This document shows positions 1 through 8,887 of a stretch of 43,244 bases of DNA, piece by piece. The notes beneath the pieces are model-generated. The model saw nothing but the letters and a program-made list of their open reading frames with translations, was not told the DNA's origin and searched no databases. The DNA lies in the NCBI RefSeq assembly GCF_001427785.1, contig NZ_LMHM01000001.1:39087-82330 (forward strand), written 5' to 3'. The DNA comes from Lysobacter sp. Root690. GTDB lineage: Bacteria > Pseudomonadota > Gammaproteobacteria > Xanthomonadales > Xanthomonadaceae. Numbering within the stretch: position 1 is the first letter of the stretch; the number at the start of each line of letters is the position of its first letter. The translations under genes and the position numbers were made by a program.

Positions 1-210
1 GTTGCTAACGCGAGTTACAAGCCTCGCAGCGCTGGATGAACTGCACGGCTTCAAGCTCAAGCTAAAACTCAAGCCGAGGCCGAGCTTATCTGAAGCTGAG
101 ACACCGCCAAATTCAAGAACAAGGCGAAAGCGCAAGGATGCTCGCCACTCGCGGACAGGGATTCAAGCCAAACGAATGACGATGCACAGAGGACATCGAG
201 CCGACCAAAA
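1..210. other. No gene recognised at left edge
   Basis: The first 210 bases have no convincing coding signal. The only open frame on the plus strand gives a Lys/Arg-rich peptide with no family resemblance and runs into the tail of the acetyltransferase gene on the other strand. Short imperfect repeats (TCAAGC, AAGCTCAAGC) are visible near 48-75. It may be the edge of an intergenic region. Confidence 0.5.
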
Positions 211-747
211 TCATCTCACCGCATTGCGCCGCAAGATGAACTCATGATCCCGCGTCCCGCCCACGATGAATTCGTACTCGCCGGCCTTCTCGAACCCATA
301 GCGCCCATAGAACCGCTGCGCACCGAAATTCTCCGACCACACCCCGATCCACAAAGTGCGCGGACCTTCGCGCTCGAGCCAAGCCAAAACCGTGTCGAAC
401 AGACGCGCGCCCCAGCCGCCGTTCTGCGCCTCGCGCAGTACGTACAGGCGCTTTAGCTCGCCGTCGCCCGGGGCGACTTGCGGATGCGGCAGGCCGCACG
501 GCCCGGCCGCGGCGTGGCCGACGACGATGCCGTCGCGCTCGAGCAGGAAGATCGCGTAATCCGGGTGCGACAGGATCACCGCCTGCTTCTCGACCGAGTA
601 GCTGTCCTTGAGGAAGAAGGCCAGATCCTCGGGCGGATACAGGTCGCCGAAAGTTTCGACGAAAGTGCGCGCGGCGATGTCGGCCACGGTGGCCGCGTCG
701 GCGACGACGGCGCGGCGGATCGAGAACTGCGGGGTTTCGCTGGTCAT
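211..747 (-). CDS. GNAT family N-acetyltransferase
   Basis: A 178-residue protein of the GNAT fold, predicted to move an acetyl group from acetyl-CoA to an amine; the substrate cannot be read from sequence. The acetyl-CoA pyrophosphate loop is QNGGWGA at residues 108-114, after the strand ELKRLYVL. The C-terminal WSEN..AQRFYGRYGF segment (137-152) is the usual GNAT motif B and its aromatic turn. The start at 747 is preferred over an upstream in-frame start because the protein then begins just before the first beta strand (FSIRRA). It lies downstream of aspS on the same strand with a gap of about 200 bases, so it is probably transcribed separately. Length is normal for the family. Confidence 0.9.
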   Translation of the reverse strand: MTSETPQFSIRRAVVADAATVADIAARTFVETFGDLYPPEDLAFFLKDSYSVEKQAVILSHPDYAIFLLERDGIVVGHAAAGPCGLPHPQVAPGDGELKRLYVLREAQNGGWGARLFDTVLAWLEREGPRTLWIGVWSENFGAQRFYGRYGFEKAGEYEFIVGGTRDHEFILRRNAVR

Positions 748-943
748 AACGCCTCGCGTGGGACGACAGTGTGTCGGCGCGGCAACGGCTCGGATCGACA
801 CAGGTCAATCTAATCTGGTCATTCGAATCGGATCATCCGAATCAGATCGGCTCCGATCGAATCGGATTCCGTCGAAGCACCGACCCGGCACGAAGCCGGA
901 TCGATGCATCGATCAGCGCCGGATCAAGCCCGGCGCGGCCCGA

Positions 944-2713
944 TCAGGCCGAATCTTTCTTCGGCCGCACCATCACATGCACCTCGGCCAGCTGCGCGTC
1001 CGGGATCGGCGACGGCGCGCCAGTCATCAGGCATTGCGCGGTGGTGGTCTTCGGGAACGCGATTACGTCGCGGATCGACTCGGTGCCGGCCATCAGCGCG
1101 GCGATGCGGTCGATGCCGAAGGCGATGCCGCCGTGCGGCGGCGCGCCGTACTTGAGCGCGTCGAGCAGGAAACCGAACTTACCCTCGGCCTCTTCCGCGC
1201 CGATGCCGAGCAGGTCGAACACGGCCGACTGCATCTGCGGACGATGGATGCGGATCGAACCGCCGCCGATCTCGTTGCCGTTGAGCACCATGTCGTAACC
1301 GCGCGACACCGCGGTCTTGGCGTTGGCGCGCAAGTCGGCGATGTCGTCCACCGCGGGCGCGGTGAAGGGATGATGCAAGGCGACGTAACGCTGCGCCTCT
1401 TCGTCCCATTCGAACATCGGGAAATCGGTGACCCACAACGGCTTCCAGCCGTCCTGAATCAGGTTGAGGTCCTTGCCGAGCTTCAGGCGCAACGCGCCCA
1501 TGAAATCGCTGGCGGTCTTGTAATCGGCCGCGCCGAAGAAGATCGCGTCGCCGGTCTGTGCGCCGCTGGCTTCGACGATCTTCGCAAGCGTCGCGTCGTC
1601 GAGGAACTTGGCGATCGGCGAGTTGATGCCTTCGCGGCCCTTGCTCGCGTCTTCGATCTTCATCCACGCCAGGCCCTTGGCGCCGTACTTGGCGGCATGC
1701 GCGCCGGCTTCGTCGATCTGCTTGCGCGACCAGCCCGCGGCGCCCGGCGCGCGCAATGCGATCACGCGGCCATCGGCGTGATTGGCCCAGTCGGTGAAGA
1801 CCTTGAATTCGCAGCTCTTGACCAGCTCAGCGATATCGACGAATTCCAGGTCGATGCGCAGATCGGGCTTGTCCGAACCGTAGCGACGCATCGCCTCGGC
1901 GTAGGTCATGCGCGGGAACTGCGCGTCGAGTTCGACCTCGATGGTTTCCTTGAACACCACCCGGATCATGTCCTCGACCGTGTCCTGCACGTCGCGCTCG
2001 GACACCCAGGCGAACTCCATGTCGAGCTGGGTGAATTCGAGCTGGCGGTCGGCGCGCAGCGCTTCGTCGCGGAAGCAGCGCGCGATTTGATAGTAGCGGT
2101 CGAAGCCGGCCACCATCAGGATCTGCTTGAACAACTGCGGCGACTGCGGCAACGCGTAGAACTCGCCCGGGTGCATGCGCGCCGGGACCAGGAAGTCGCG
2201 CGCGCCTTCGGGCGTGGCCTTGGTCAGGATCGGGGTTTCGATGTCCTGGAAATTACGCGCGTCGAGCCAGCGGCGCAGCGACTGCACCAGACGGATGCGG
2301 GTGCGCATCATCTTCTGCATTTCCGGACGGCGCAGGTCGAGGTAGCGATAGGTCAGGCGGGTTTCCTCGCCGGCGTTTTCATGGGCATGGAACGGCAGCG
2401 GCTCGGCCTTGTTGAGCACGTCGATCGACGTCGGCAACACTTCAACCTTGCCGCTGCGGATCTTGTCGTTCGCCGCGCCGCGCGCGCGCACGGTGCCGGT
2501 GACGCGCACGCAGCTTTCCACGCTCAGGTCGCTGGCGGTCTTGAACAGATCGGCCATGTCCGAATCGACCACGATCTGGACCACGCCTTCGTGATCGCGC
2601 AGATCGGTGAACACCACGTGGCTCTGGACGCGATTGGTGTTGACCCAGCCGCACAGGGTGACGGTCTGGCCGATCAGCGCCTCATCGACGAGGCCGCAGA
2701 AGTGGGTACGCAT
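944..2713 (-). CDS. aspS: Aspartate--tRNA ligase (AspRS, bacterial type)
   Basis: Charges tRNA-Asp, and possibly tRNA-Asn, with aspartate. The 589 residues match bacterial AspRS length. The N-terminal OB-fold anticodon domain starts MRTHFCG. Class II motif 2 is the FRDE...[13 protein letters not shown] stretch, motif 3 is the [12 protein letters not shown] region, and the bacterial GAD insert lies between. The flipping loop and [14 protein letters not shown] are intact. The start at 2713 is the family-conserved MRTH start; reading further upstream adds Pro-rich residues absent from the family. The OB-fold loop after GWVN reads [10 protein letters not shown], unlike the RRRDLGSLIF recalled for E. 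coli. That region bears on whether the enzyme discriminates tRNA-Asp from tRNA-Asn. An intrinsic terminator and repeats separate it from fmdB upstream. Confidence 0.97.
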   Translation of the reverse strand: MRTHFCGLVDEALIGQTVTLCGWVNTNRVQSHVVFTDLRDHEGVVQIVVDSDMADLFKTASDLSVESCVRVTGTVRARGAANDKIRSGKVEVLPTSIDVLNKAEPLPFHAHENAGEETRLTYRYLDLRRPEMQKMMRTRIRLVQSLRRWLDARNFQDIETPILTKATPEGARDFLVPARMHPGEFYALPQSPQLFKQILMVAGFDRYYQIARCFRDEALRADRQLEFTQLDMEFAWVSERDVQDTVEDMIRVVFKETIEVELDAQFPRMTYAEAMRRYGSDKPDLRIDLEFVDIAELVKSCEFKVFTDWANHADGRVIALRAPGAAGWSRKQIDEAGAHAAKYGAKGLAWMKIEDASKGREGINSPIAKFLDDATLAKIVEASGAQTGDAIFFGAADYKTASDFMGALRLKLGKDLNLIQDGWKPLWVTDFPMFEWDEEAQRYVALHHPFTAPAVDDIADLRANAKTAVSRGYDMVLNGNEIGGGSIRIHRPQMQSAVFDLLGIGAEEAEGKFGFLLDALKYGAPPHGGIAFGIDRIAALMAGTESIRDVIAFPKTTTAQCLMTGAPSPIPDAQLAEVHVMVRPKKDSA

Positions 2714-2841
2714 GGAAACTCCGAATTGGTCGATCTGTGGATCGTGGGGGGTGCATCGGCCGGTAAGGGCGGGCGGGTCCGGACCGGGCCGCGGCGGGTG
2801 GCCGGGTGCGATCGCTGACCGGCCGGGGGCCGGGACCGAGC

Positions 2842-2875
2842 TGTCTAGAATACTAGACAAAGGCGTATGCGCCTT
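2842..2875. promoter_or_regulatory. Two adjacent palindromes upstream of aspS
   Basis: Perfect inverted repeats stand back to back: TGTCTAG-AATA-CTAGACA (2842-2859) and AAGGCG-TATG-CGCCTT (2860-2875), about 130-160 bases upstream of the aspS start. On the minus strand the first contains TATTCT, which could serve as a -10 element. They could be an operator or promoter pair, or a small hairpin in the aspS leader. CTAG is a rare tetranucleotide in many bacterial genomes, and it occurs twice here. No known regulator is assigned. Confidence 0.45.
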
Positions 2876-2954
2876 ATGCCTCGAGCCAAGCCACATATCC
2901 GCGGGCTTGAACGCCGCTGGCGTCGTCATCCCGGGAGCCGCAGACATCACAACC

Positions 2955-3147
2955 GTCATCCCCGCGAAAGCGGGGATCCAGAGACTTCAGAGCCCTGCCT
3001 GGATCAGGCCCTGAATCCCGCCGTCGCGCGGATGTCGGCTGGAATTGGCGCGGCACATCACCATGGCAAGCCCAGGACGTTGGGATCCGAGACTTCACAG
3101 CCATGCCTGGATGGAACCCTGGATCCCCGCCTTCGCGGGGATGACGG
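2955..3147. repeat. dRS3-like palindromic repeat pair
   Basis: Two 20-base palindromes of the ATCCCCGCGNNNGCGGGGAT type (cores 2958-2977 and 3123-3142) lie in inverted orientation as the ends of a ~190-base composite. Inside, two degenerate copies of GAGACTTCA.AGCC.TGCCTGGAT occur (about 2981-3003 and 3090-3112). The same family, in its ATTCCCGCG form, recurs at 29881-30353. It lies between fmdB and aspS. Confidence 0.8.
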
Positions 3148-3182
3148 CCGGCATTAACGCGGTTCGCCGCTGCGGCGAGCCC

Positions 3183-3213
3183 GGAAACGAAACGGGGCGC
3201 CTCGCGGCGCCCC
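3183..3213 (-). terminator. Intrinsic terminator after fmdB
   Basis: On the minus strand a 7-bp GGGGCGC/GCGCCCC stem (3194-3213) is followed by GTTTCGTTTCC. It lies about 55 bases past the fmdB stop and suggests aspS is not simply the second gene of a fmdB operon. Confidence 0.6.
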
Positions 3214-3266
3214 ATCGGATCGGTGTCGAAAGAGCTAGCGGGCCGTATAGCCGCCTGGCGAATCGC

Positions 3267-3629
3267 TCAGCTGGCGGCACCGCCACTCGCCGGCTTGCTC
3301 GCCGGGGCCGGATCGGCCTTCTTTTCGGACTTGCTTTCCGCAGACTTGCTCTCGGCCGGCTTGCTGTCGCCGCCAGCGGAGCCCGACCCGCCCGACGAAG
3401 AACCGCCGGAGCTGCCCTCGCCGGCCAGATTGCGCTTCTTGTCGCCGTCCTTCTTGAAATCGGTCTCGTACCAGCCGCCGCCGGCCAGGCGGAACTGGGG
3501 CGCGGTCAATTGGCGGCCGACCTTCTCGGCGCCGCATTCGGGGCACACGGTCGGATCGGCGTCGGACAGCTTCTGCAGGCGATCGAAGCTGTGTCCGCAG
3601 GCGCTGCACTGGAAGGCGTAGATGGGCAT
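3267..3629 (-). CDS. FmdB family zinc-ribbon protein
   Basis: A 120-residue protein that starts MPIYAFQC, the classic FmdB N-terminus. Four cysteines in two CxxC pairs (C8/C11 and C29/C32) form a predicted zinc ribbon over residues 1-45. The conserved GGGWYETDFK segment follows near residue 50. The last ~50 residues are low-complexity Gly/Ser then Lys/Glu/Ser/Ala with an AESKSAESKSE duplication, probably disordered. FmdB proteins are annotated as putative regulators, but their biochemical role is unproven. The start at 3629 is chosen because the family begins exactly at MPIYAF. The gene lies just upstream of aspS on the same strand, an arrangement I recall from xanthomonads, but a terminator-like hairpin and repeats lie between. 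Confidence 0.9.
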   Translation of the reverse strand: MPIYAFQCSACGHSFDRLQKLSDADPTVCPECGAEKVGRQLTAPQFRLAGGGWYETDFKKDGDKKRNLAGEGSSGGSSSGGSGSAGGDSKPAESKSAESKSEKKADPAPASKPASGGAAS

Positions 3630-3829
3630 GGCGGTGGGCTGTGTTCGGGAACGGCGGACTGGCAGTGTGGGGGCGGATCGCGCCGATGCAAGCGCCGGCG
3701 CGTGGTTCGGATCGGCCAGCGGATCATCGCGGCCTGCCTCGGAGGTCTTTTTCAGGACCGTTTCACGCCGGTTTGCGGGTCGTTTCATGGCCGTTTTTCG
3801 GCGATCGCCAGGGCGCGGTCCGTGCCCCT

Positions 3830-4372
3830 TCAGGGCTCGCTCGGCGCCGCCGCAGGCTCGACCGGACCATACGCACACTGCGGGTCGATGGCGGTATCCA
3901 GGCAATCCGAAAACAAATACACCACCCGGGCCTCGATCCTCGCCACGCGCTCGCCGTCGAGCTGGGCATGTCCGTCGATACGGCCGACGAAGCTGACCTC
4001 ACGGAACGGCGCGAACCGCCGCGCGTCGTAAAACCCGGCGCGGCAGGCGACGAAACGCTCGCCGTTGGAATCGCGGCCCCAATCCGGCCGGCCACCCGGA
4101 CTCAGGCGCGCGGCGCGCATCGTGAAGCAACTGCGACCGCCCTCGAACGTCAACCGTTCGATCCCGCCGCCCCAGCGCACCATCACGCCCTGGCGATCGG
4201 CGCGGGCGGCTTCGCCCGGGGTGATCGGGTCGAAATCACCGCGCAGCGGGTCGGCGGCCCACGAAGCAGGTATCGGCGCAACGGCGTCAGTGTGCGACGG
4301 CGACGGCCCACCGCTCGCACACGAGGCCAGCCCAAGCACACACACCACCAACACAAGGCCACGTACATCCAT
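3830..4372 (-). CDS. Predicted lipoprotein of unknown function
   Basis: A 180-residue protein with a signal peptide ending in a lipobox (LASC, Cys at residue 18), so it is probably exported and lipid-anchored. No catalytic motif or named domain is recognised. The mature part has a few cysteines (FTMRAARL and CRAGFYDARRF regions, then SDCLDTAIDPQC near the C-terminus) that could form disulfides. Two in-frame ATGs lie three codons apart. The downstream one (4372) is preferred because AAAGG then stands nine bases ahead of it, whereas it abuts the first ATG. It lies about 110 bases downstream of the large exported protein gene on the same strand, so the two could be co-transcribed. Confidence 0.7.
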   Translation of the reverse strand: MDVRGLVLVVCVLGLASCASGGPSPSHTDAVAPIPASWAADPLRGDFDPITPGEAARADRQGVMVRWGGGIERLTFEGGRSCFTMRAARLSPGGRPDWGRDSNGERFVACRAGFYDARRFAPFREVSFVGRIDGHAQLDGERVARIEARVVYLFSDCLDTAIDPQCAYGPVEPAAAPSEP

Positions 4373-4485
4373 TCGAATCATCCTTTACCGCTTCGCATCG
4401 TGCTGGGCCAGCGTGCGATACGCATCAACGAAAACCCGACGTCGCCGATGCGGGCACGGCGCCCACATCGGCAGAGTCTCATGCA

Positions 4486-6588
4486 TCAAGGCCCGGTCGG
4501 CGGCACCGATGCCAGGCAATCCCCGGCAATGCATTCGATATAGTCCGCGCGCGAGTCGAGCAACTGCACCTGATACGGCCCGGTGTAGCCGGCGGGGGCG
4601 AGGAAATCATTGGAATAGAAATCCGACACCCCATACAGCCGTGCGCCGACCCGATACAGCGGGCGGAAATAGCGCACGCGCGAGGGCGCGCAGGTCTCTG
4701 CTCCGGTGGCAAACGCCTGCGTGCAATTGGCCACGATGAATGAGGTGGGCCGATTGGGAAACAGCGCACGGAAAGAATAGTCAGGGACGCCGGAGCCGGT
4801 GGGGTAGTTCCAGCTGGTCTGGCTAGAGCTCACCTGGTTGCCCAGGATGTTGACATCACGTCCGCTCCCGTCTGGGAAACGGCGGATTTCGAAAATTCGA
4901 GCCGCCGGATAGCGCGCCAGCCGCCCCTCGGACGCCGGTGTACGCCACGAACCGACCGGCGATCCCAGCGTGATGCCAGGCTGCTCCACCATCGCGACGC
5001 TGGCGCCCACGAAGTAACCACCCGCCGCCCGCGCCAGATAGATCAGCGGGCGCGAGGCCTCGCTGCCGGCGGCATAACGCCAGAAGGTGCTGTCGGTCCC
5101 CGGCTCCATCGGCGTGTTGCCCCTCACCACCTGCAATGCGCCGTTGCCGATGAGTTGATAACTGAAACTGCGTTCCACGCCGTAGCTCGGAAGGATTTCC
5201 ATGCGCTCGCCGACGCCGTCGACGGCGCGGAAGGAACCGCCGTGGCCGTAGCGAAACCAATACGGAGCATGCGCGCATTTGCCGAATCCCGGCTGATACG
5301 CGGCACGCTGAGTCCAGGTACAGGCGCTCGGCAGCGAGTAGGTCGGGAACTGCAGGCCATCTCCCAGCAATTGGCCCCAAGGATATTGCAGAGACGCGGC
5401 ATTGAGATCGAACGCCGACCACACCGCGTACGTCGTTGTGTCTTCCGCGAATTGACCTGCCGGGGAGATGTGGCTGTCCGACCACAGCGAGCGCGAAGCC
5501 CACAGACTGTACTCGTCGCCCACGACCAGACGGCGCAAGGTATGCCCGCGCGAGACACGATGCACCGGCAACGGTTGGAACAGAGAGAACGGCAGATAAC
5601 GCAGCACGTTGCGCGTGCCGGCCTCGCCAACCGGAGTGAGCGAGAGCTCGCCTTGGCCGTTAATCGCCGCGGTGTAGCGCGGATGGGTGACCAACACCTC
5701 TTCCTCGAACAAGGCGAAGCTGCCGTCGCTCTGGCGATACAGCAACTGCAATTCGCTCAACGACACCGCCGGTTCGTTGATCGGCAGCGGCGCGAGCATC
5801 GCGGTCAAGTCGGGCAACTGCGCCAGCGAGGTAAACGGCACGTAATCGGCTTGCGAGAACAGATAAGCTTGCGAGGCCGGATAGAAATCCTGGGTCCAGA
5901 GGAATTCCGCATAAGCGGCCGGTGCCTCCAACAATTGCTGCCCGTCCTGATAGCCCTGCGGCAAGGCGACCGCGCCGGACGCGAACGCGTCGAGCAGATA
6001 GGCAACCATCATCAGATCGTTGCCGACGATCGAACGGGTCATGGTTTCGAACTCGCTGTCGCTCGCGGCGTCGCGGCCTTCCAATCCCATCCGCACCAAC
6101 CAGGCCAGCGCGGTGCTGAACGGAGACACCCGCAACGAGGCGCGCTCGGCCAGGGTGACATCGCCATCGCCGCCGGAAACAGCCTGCAATTTGCCGGCGC
6201 TGCCGAGCACGGAGCGGTACCGCGCGCGCGTGGAAACCACCTCCACCGTCACCATCTCGGCGTCGTTCAAGGCATTGATCGATGCGGTGTACGTCGCGCC
6301 CTGAACGATGGCCGGGAACAACCGACCGCCGACGATCACGGTCGCGGTCACCGGTTCGTTGGCGGAAGCCAAGCCGGCGATCTCGCCATTGAGGCTCAGA
6401 TCGATCGATACCTGGCTTGAACGATGCTCGCTAGCTGCCGACAACGGCGTGGCGCGGGTTTCAGCGACCGACGAAGCGCCGATACGCTGCGTCCACTGCG
6501 TCACTGCGCCCGGATCGGACACGGCCGTCACGGTGGCGCCCGCACTCAATACGACGAAAGCGGCCAAAAGGCCCTTCCCTGCTTTCAT
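4486..6588 (-). CDS. Large exported protein of unknown function
   Basis: A 700-residue protein that begins MKAGKGLLAAF with a hydrophobic segment and Ala-rich cleavage region, so it is probably secreted or periplasmic. Residues ~45-110 read like a beta-sandwich repeat (NEPVTATVIVGG, ATYTASI, AEMVTVEVVS), resembling an Ig-like or carboxypeptidase-regulatory fold. The remainder is rich in aromatic residues and Ser/Gly with no catalytic motif I recognise. Cysteines occur mostly in close pairs (CTWT...GKC, NCTQ...ETC, ECIAGDC), consistent with periplasmic disulfides. The start at 6588 is chosen because it places the signal peptide at the N-terminus; upstream in-frame sequence is Arg-rich. It is followed by a lipoprotein gene on the same strand. 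Function unknown. Confidence 0.75.
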   Translation of the reverse strand: MKAGKGLLAAFVVLSAGATVTAVSDPGAVTQWTQRIGASSVAETRATPLSAASEHRSSQVSIDLSLNGEIAGLASANEPVTATVIVGGRLFPAIVQGATYTASINALNDAEMVTVEVVSTRARYRSVLGSAGKLQAVSGGDGDVTLAERASLRVSPFSTALAWLVRMGLEGRDAASDSEFETMTRSIVGNDLMMVAYLLDAFASGAVALPQGYQDGQQLLEAPAAYAEFLWTQDFYPASQAYLFSQADYVPFTSLAQLPDLTAMLAPLPINEPAVSLSELQLLYRQSDGSFALFEEEVLVTHPRYTAAINGQGELSLTPVGEAGTRNVLRYLPFSLFQPLPVHRVSRGHTLRRLVVGDEYSLWASRSLWSDSHISPAGQFAEDTTTYAVWSAFDLNAASLQYPWGQLLGDGLQFPTYSLPSACTWTQRAAYQPGFGKCAHAPYWFRYGHGGSFRAVDGVGERMEILPSYGVERSFSYQLIGNGALQVVRGNTPMEPGTDSTFWRYAAGSEASRPLIYLARAAGGYFVGASVAMVEQPGITLGSPVGSWRTPASEGRLARYPAARIFEIRRFPDGSGRDVNILGNQVSSSQTSWNYPTGSGVPDYSFRALFPNRPTSFIVANCTQAFATGAETCAPSRVRYFRPLYRVGARLYGVSDFYSNDFLAPAGYTGPYQVQLLDSRADYIECIAGDCLASVPPTGP

Positions 6589-6710
6589 GTTCGAATCCCT
6601 CGAAGCCGAAGACCATCGTCCTGGACGGCATTCGCCTCCGTGGCTGCGGCGAACCCGCCCCAGCCGGACCATCTCCTGGCACGCAATCTATCCCAGCAAA
6701 CCAGGCTAAT

Positions 6711-6728
6711 CCAGATGGTTATATCTGG
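6711..6728. promoter_or_regulatory. CCAGAT/ATCTGG inverted repeat
   Basis: A CCAGAT-GGTTAT-ATCTGG palindrome stands about 125 bases upstream of the 700-residue exported protein gene. On the minus strand it contains TATAAC, a plausible -10 element, so it could be an operator overlapping a promoter. No regulator is assigned. Confidence 0.35.
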
Positions 6729-6808
6729 AGTGGTCTACCGAGATCGCGACAGGTCGACCATGGCACTCGCCGCCGCCGGCTCAACCCACGCCGGCGGCAC
6801 ATCACGCC

Positions 6809-8683
6809 TTAAGCCGCGTCGTACAACGCCATCCACTCCGCCTCGGCCTTGGCCAGTTCGGCGGCGACTTTCTCGCGCTGCTTCGCAAGTTCCGCGGCGT
6901 TGTCGCCACCGCCGGCGTACTTGGTCGGGTCGGCGAGGTCCATATCGAGCGTGTGCAATTTCGATTCCAGCTCGGCCATGCGCTTTTCGGCTTCGGCCAG
7001 CTTGAGCGGGTTGGCCTTACGCGAGGATTTCGCTGTCGGTGCCGCCGCGCTCGCGGCGGCTGCCGCGGCCGCCGCGGCCTTGGACGCGGCCGCGCCCTTG
7101 CCGTCGTTGCTGTTGTCGCGCGTGCGCAGCCACACCGCGTAGGCGTCGAGGTCGCCGTCGAACGGCTGGGCCACGCCGTCGGCCACGCGCCAGAAGGTTT
7201 CGCAGACCAGGCCGATGAGATGGCGGTCGTGCGAGACCAGCACGATCGCGCCTTCGAAATCCGACAAGGCCTCGGCCAGCGCTTCGCGCACGTCCAGGTC
7301 TAAGTGGTTGGTCGGTTCGTCGAGCAGCAGCACGTTCGGCTTGCGCCAGGCGATCATCGCCAGGGCCAGGCGCGCGCGCTCGCCGCCGGAGAAGCCATCG
7401 ACCGATTCGAACGCGCGGTCGCCGGGGAAATTCCACTTGCCGAGGAAATCGCGCAACTGCTGGGTCGGCACGCCGGGCGCGATCTCGATCAGATGATCGA
7501 TCGCGCTGACGCCTTCATGCAGCGATTCGACCGTATGCTGGGCGAAGTAGCCGATGCGCAGGTCCGGATGGCCGCTGCGTTCTCCGGTCAGCAGGTCCAG
7601 CTCGCCGACCAGCGATTTGACCAGGGTCGATTTACCCGCGCCGTTCGGACCGAGCAAGGCGATGCGATCGCCGGCTTCGAGGATGAAGCTGACATCGTCG
7701 AGCACGACGTGATCGCCGTAACCGCAATCGGCATGGACCAGGCGCAGCAATGCGTGCGGCAGCTTGACCGGGGCCGGGAACTCGATCCGCATCGCGCGCT
7801 CCATGCGCACCGCCTCGGTGCCGACCATTTTGGCCAGACGCTTGACCCGCGACTGCGCCTGCTTGGCCTTGGCCGCGCTGGCGCTGAAGCGGTCGATGAA
7901 GCTCTGCAGGTGGGCGCGTTCGGCCTGCTGCTTTTCGTGGGTGATCTGCTGCAGGCGCAGGTGTTCGGCGCGCTGGCGCTCGAACGCGGTGTAGTCGCCG
8001 GTGTACAGCTTGGCCTTGCCGTCGTGCAGATGCAGGGTGTGGGTGGTGACTTCGTCGAGGAACTCGCGGTCGTGCGAGATCAGCAGCAAGGTGCCCGGGT
8101 ATTTCAGCAGCCATTGCTCCAGCCACAGCACCGCGTCGAGGTCCAGGTGATTGGTCGGTTCGTCGAGCAGCAGCAGGTCAGACGGCGTCATCAGCGCGCG
8201 CGCCAGGTTCAGCCGCACCCGCCAGCCGCCGGAGAATTCCTTGACCGCGCGTTCGTGGGTGTCGGGCGAGAAGCCCAGGCCGTGCAGCAGCTTGCCGGCG
8301 CGCGCGGTGGCGTCGTAGCCGCCGAGCTCTTCGAGCTGGTGGTGGGCCTCGGCGACCGCTTCCCAGTCCTCGCGCTCGACCGCTTCGCGCTCGGCCACCA
8401 GGACCTTGTAGACGGTGGCGTCGCCGGACAGGACGAAGTCCAGCGCCGGGTCGTCCAGGGCCGGGGTTTCCTGGGCCACGCTGGCGATGCGCACGCGGTT
8501 GGGCACGTCGATGTCGCCGCGATCGGCCTCGACCTCGCCCTGGATGGCGGCGAATAACGACGACTTACCAGTGCCGTTACGACCGATCACGCCCACCCGC
8601 CAACCGGCGTGCAGGGTCAGGTCTACGTTGGACAGCAGCAGGCGTTCGCCGCGCCGCATGGCGAAATCACGGAAAGAAATCAT
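6809..8683 (-). CDS. yheS: ABC-F family ATPase YheS
   Basis: A 624-residue soluble ABC-F protein with two ATP-binding cassettes and no membrane domain. ABC-F proteins bind the ribosomal E site and relieve or tune translation. Walker A1 is GRNGTGKSS (34-42), Walker A2 is GPNGAGKST. Both cassettes have ABC signatures (FSGGWRVRL, FSGGERARL) and LLLDEPTNHLDLD Walker B motifs. The inter-cassette linker (LRLQQITHEKQQAERAHLQS...KAKQAQSRVKRL) is the family's charged P-site tRNA-interacting helix pair. The C-terminus carries an Ala-rich linker and a coiled coil of about 80 residues, as in E. coli YheS (about 637 residues). The gene stands alone; TonB-dependent receptor 1 is divergent. Confidence 0.93.
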   Translation of the reverse strand: MISFRDFAMRRGERLLLSNVDLTLHAGWRVGVIGRNGTGKSSLFAAIQGEVEADRGDIDVPNRVRIASVAQETPALDDPALDFVLSGDATVYKVLVAEREAVEREDWEAVAEAHHQLEELGGYDATARAGKLLHGLGFSPDTHERAVKEFSGGWRVRLNLARALMTPSDLLLLDEPTNHLDLDAVLWLEQWLLKYPGTLLLISHDREFLDEVTTHTLHLHDGKAKLYTGDYTAFERQRAEHLRLQQITHEKQQAERAHLQSFIDRFSASAAKAKQAQSRVKRLAKMVGTEAVRMERAMRIEFPAPVKLPHALLRLVHADCGYGDHVVLDDVSFILEAGDRIALLGPNGAGKSTLVKSLVGELDLLTGERSGHPDLRIGYFAQHTVESLHEGVSAIDHLIEIAPGVPTQQLRDFLGKWNFPGDRAFESVDGFSGGERARLALAMIAWRKPNVLLLDEPTNHLDLDVREALAEALSDFEGAIVLVSHDRHLIGLVCETFWRVADGVAQPFDGDLDAYAVWLRTRDNSNDGKGAAASKAAAAAAAAASAAAPTAKSSRKANPLKLAEAEKRMAELESKLHTLDMDLADPTKYAGGGDNAAELAKQREKVAAELAKAEAEWMALYDAA

Positions 8684-8887
8684 GCCGATATGGTCGCATG
8701 ACTGATCGGTATTTGCTCATGAGCACAAGTTCGGCCGCGCCCGGGGCGGGCATCGAATAATCGGGACGTCGGCCTCAGACCGCCCCCACGCGTCAACGAG
8801 CTCGCCATCCGCGGCAAAGCGCCCCTCGCGCCGGCCGCGGCGGCGGCGTTCGTCCCGACGTCCCCCGATCGACCGCCCGGAGTCACC

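Noticed and set aside
2-247. Small plus-strand open frame at left edge
   Set aside because: Truncated, low complexity, no recognisable start signal, and overlaps the acetyltransferase end.
608-2818. A 736-codon open frame on the plus strand opposite aspS
   Set aside because: Composition is His/Arg/Gln-rich with no family match; it is the mirror of strong codon bias in aspS.
2714-2959. Extended aspS start upstream of 2713
   Set aside because: The added residues are Pro/Gly-rich and unlike AspRS; the conserved MRTH start fits better.
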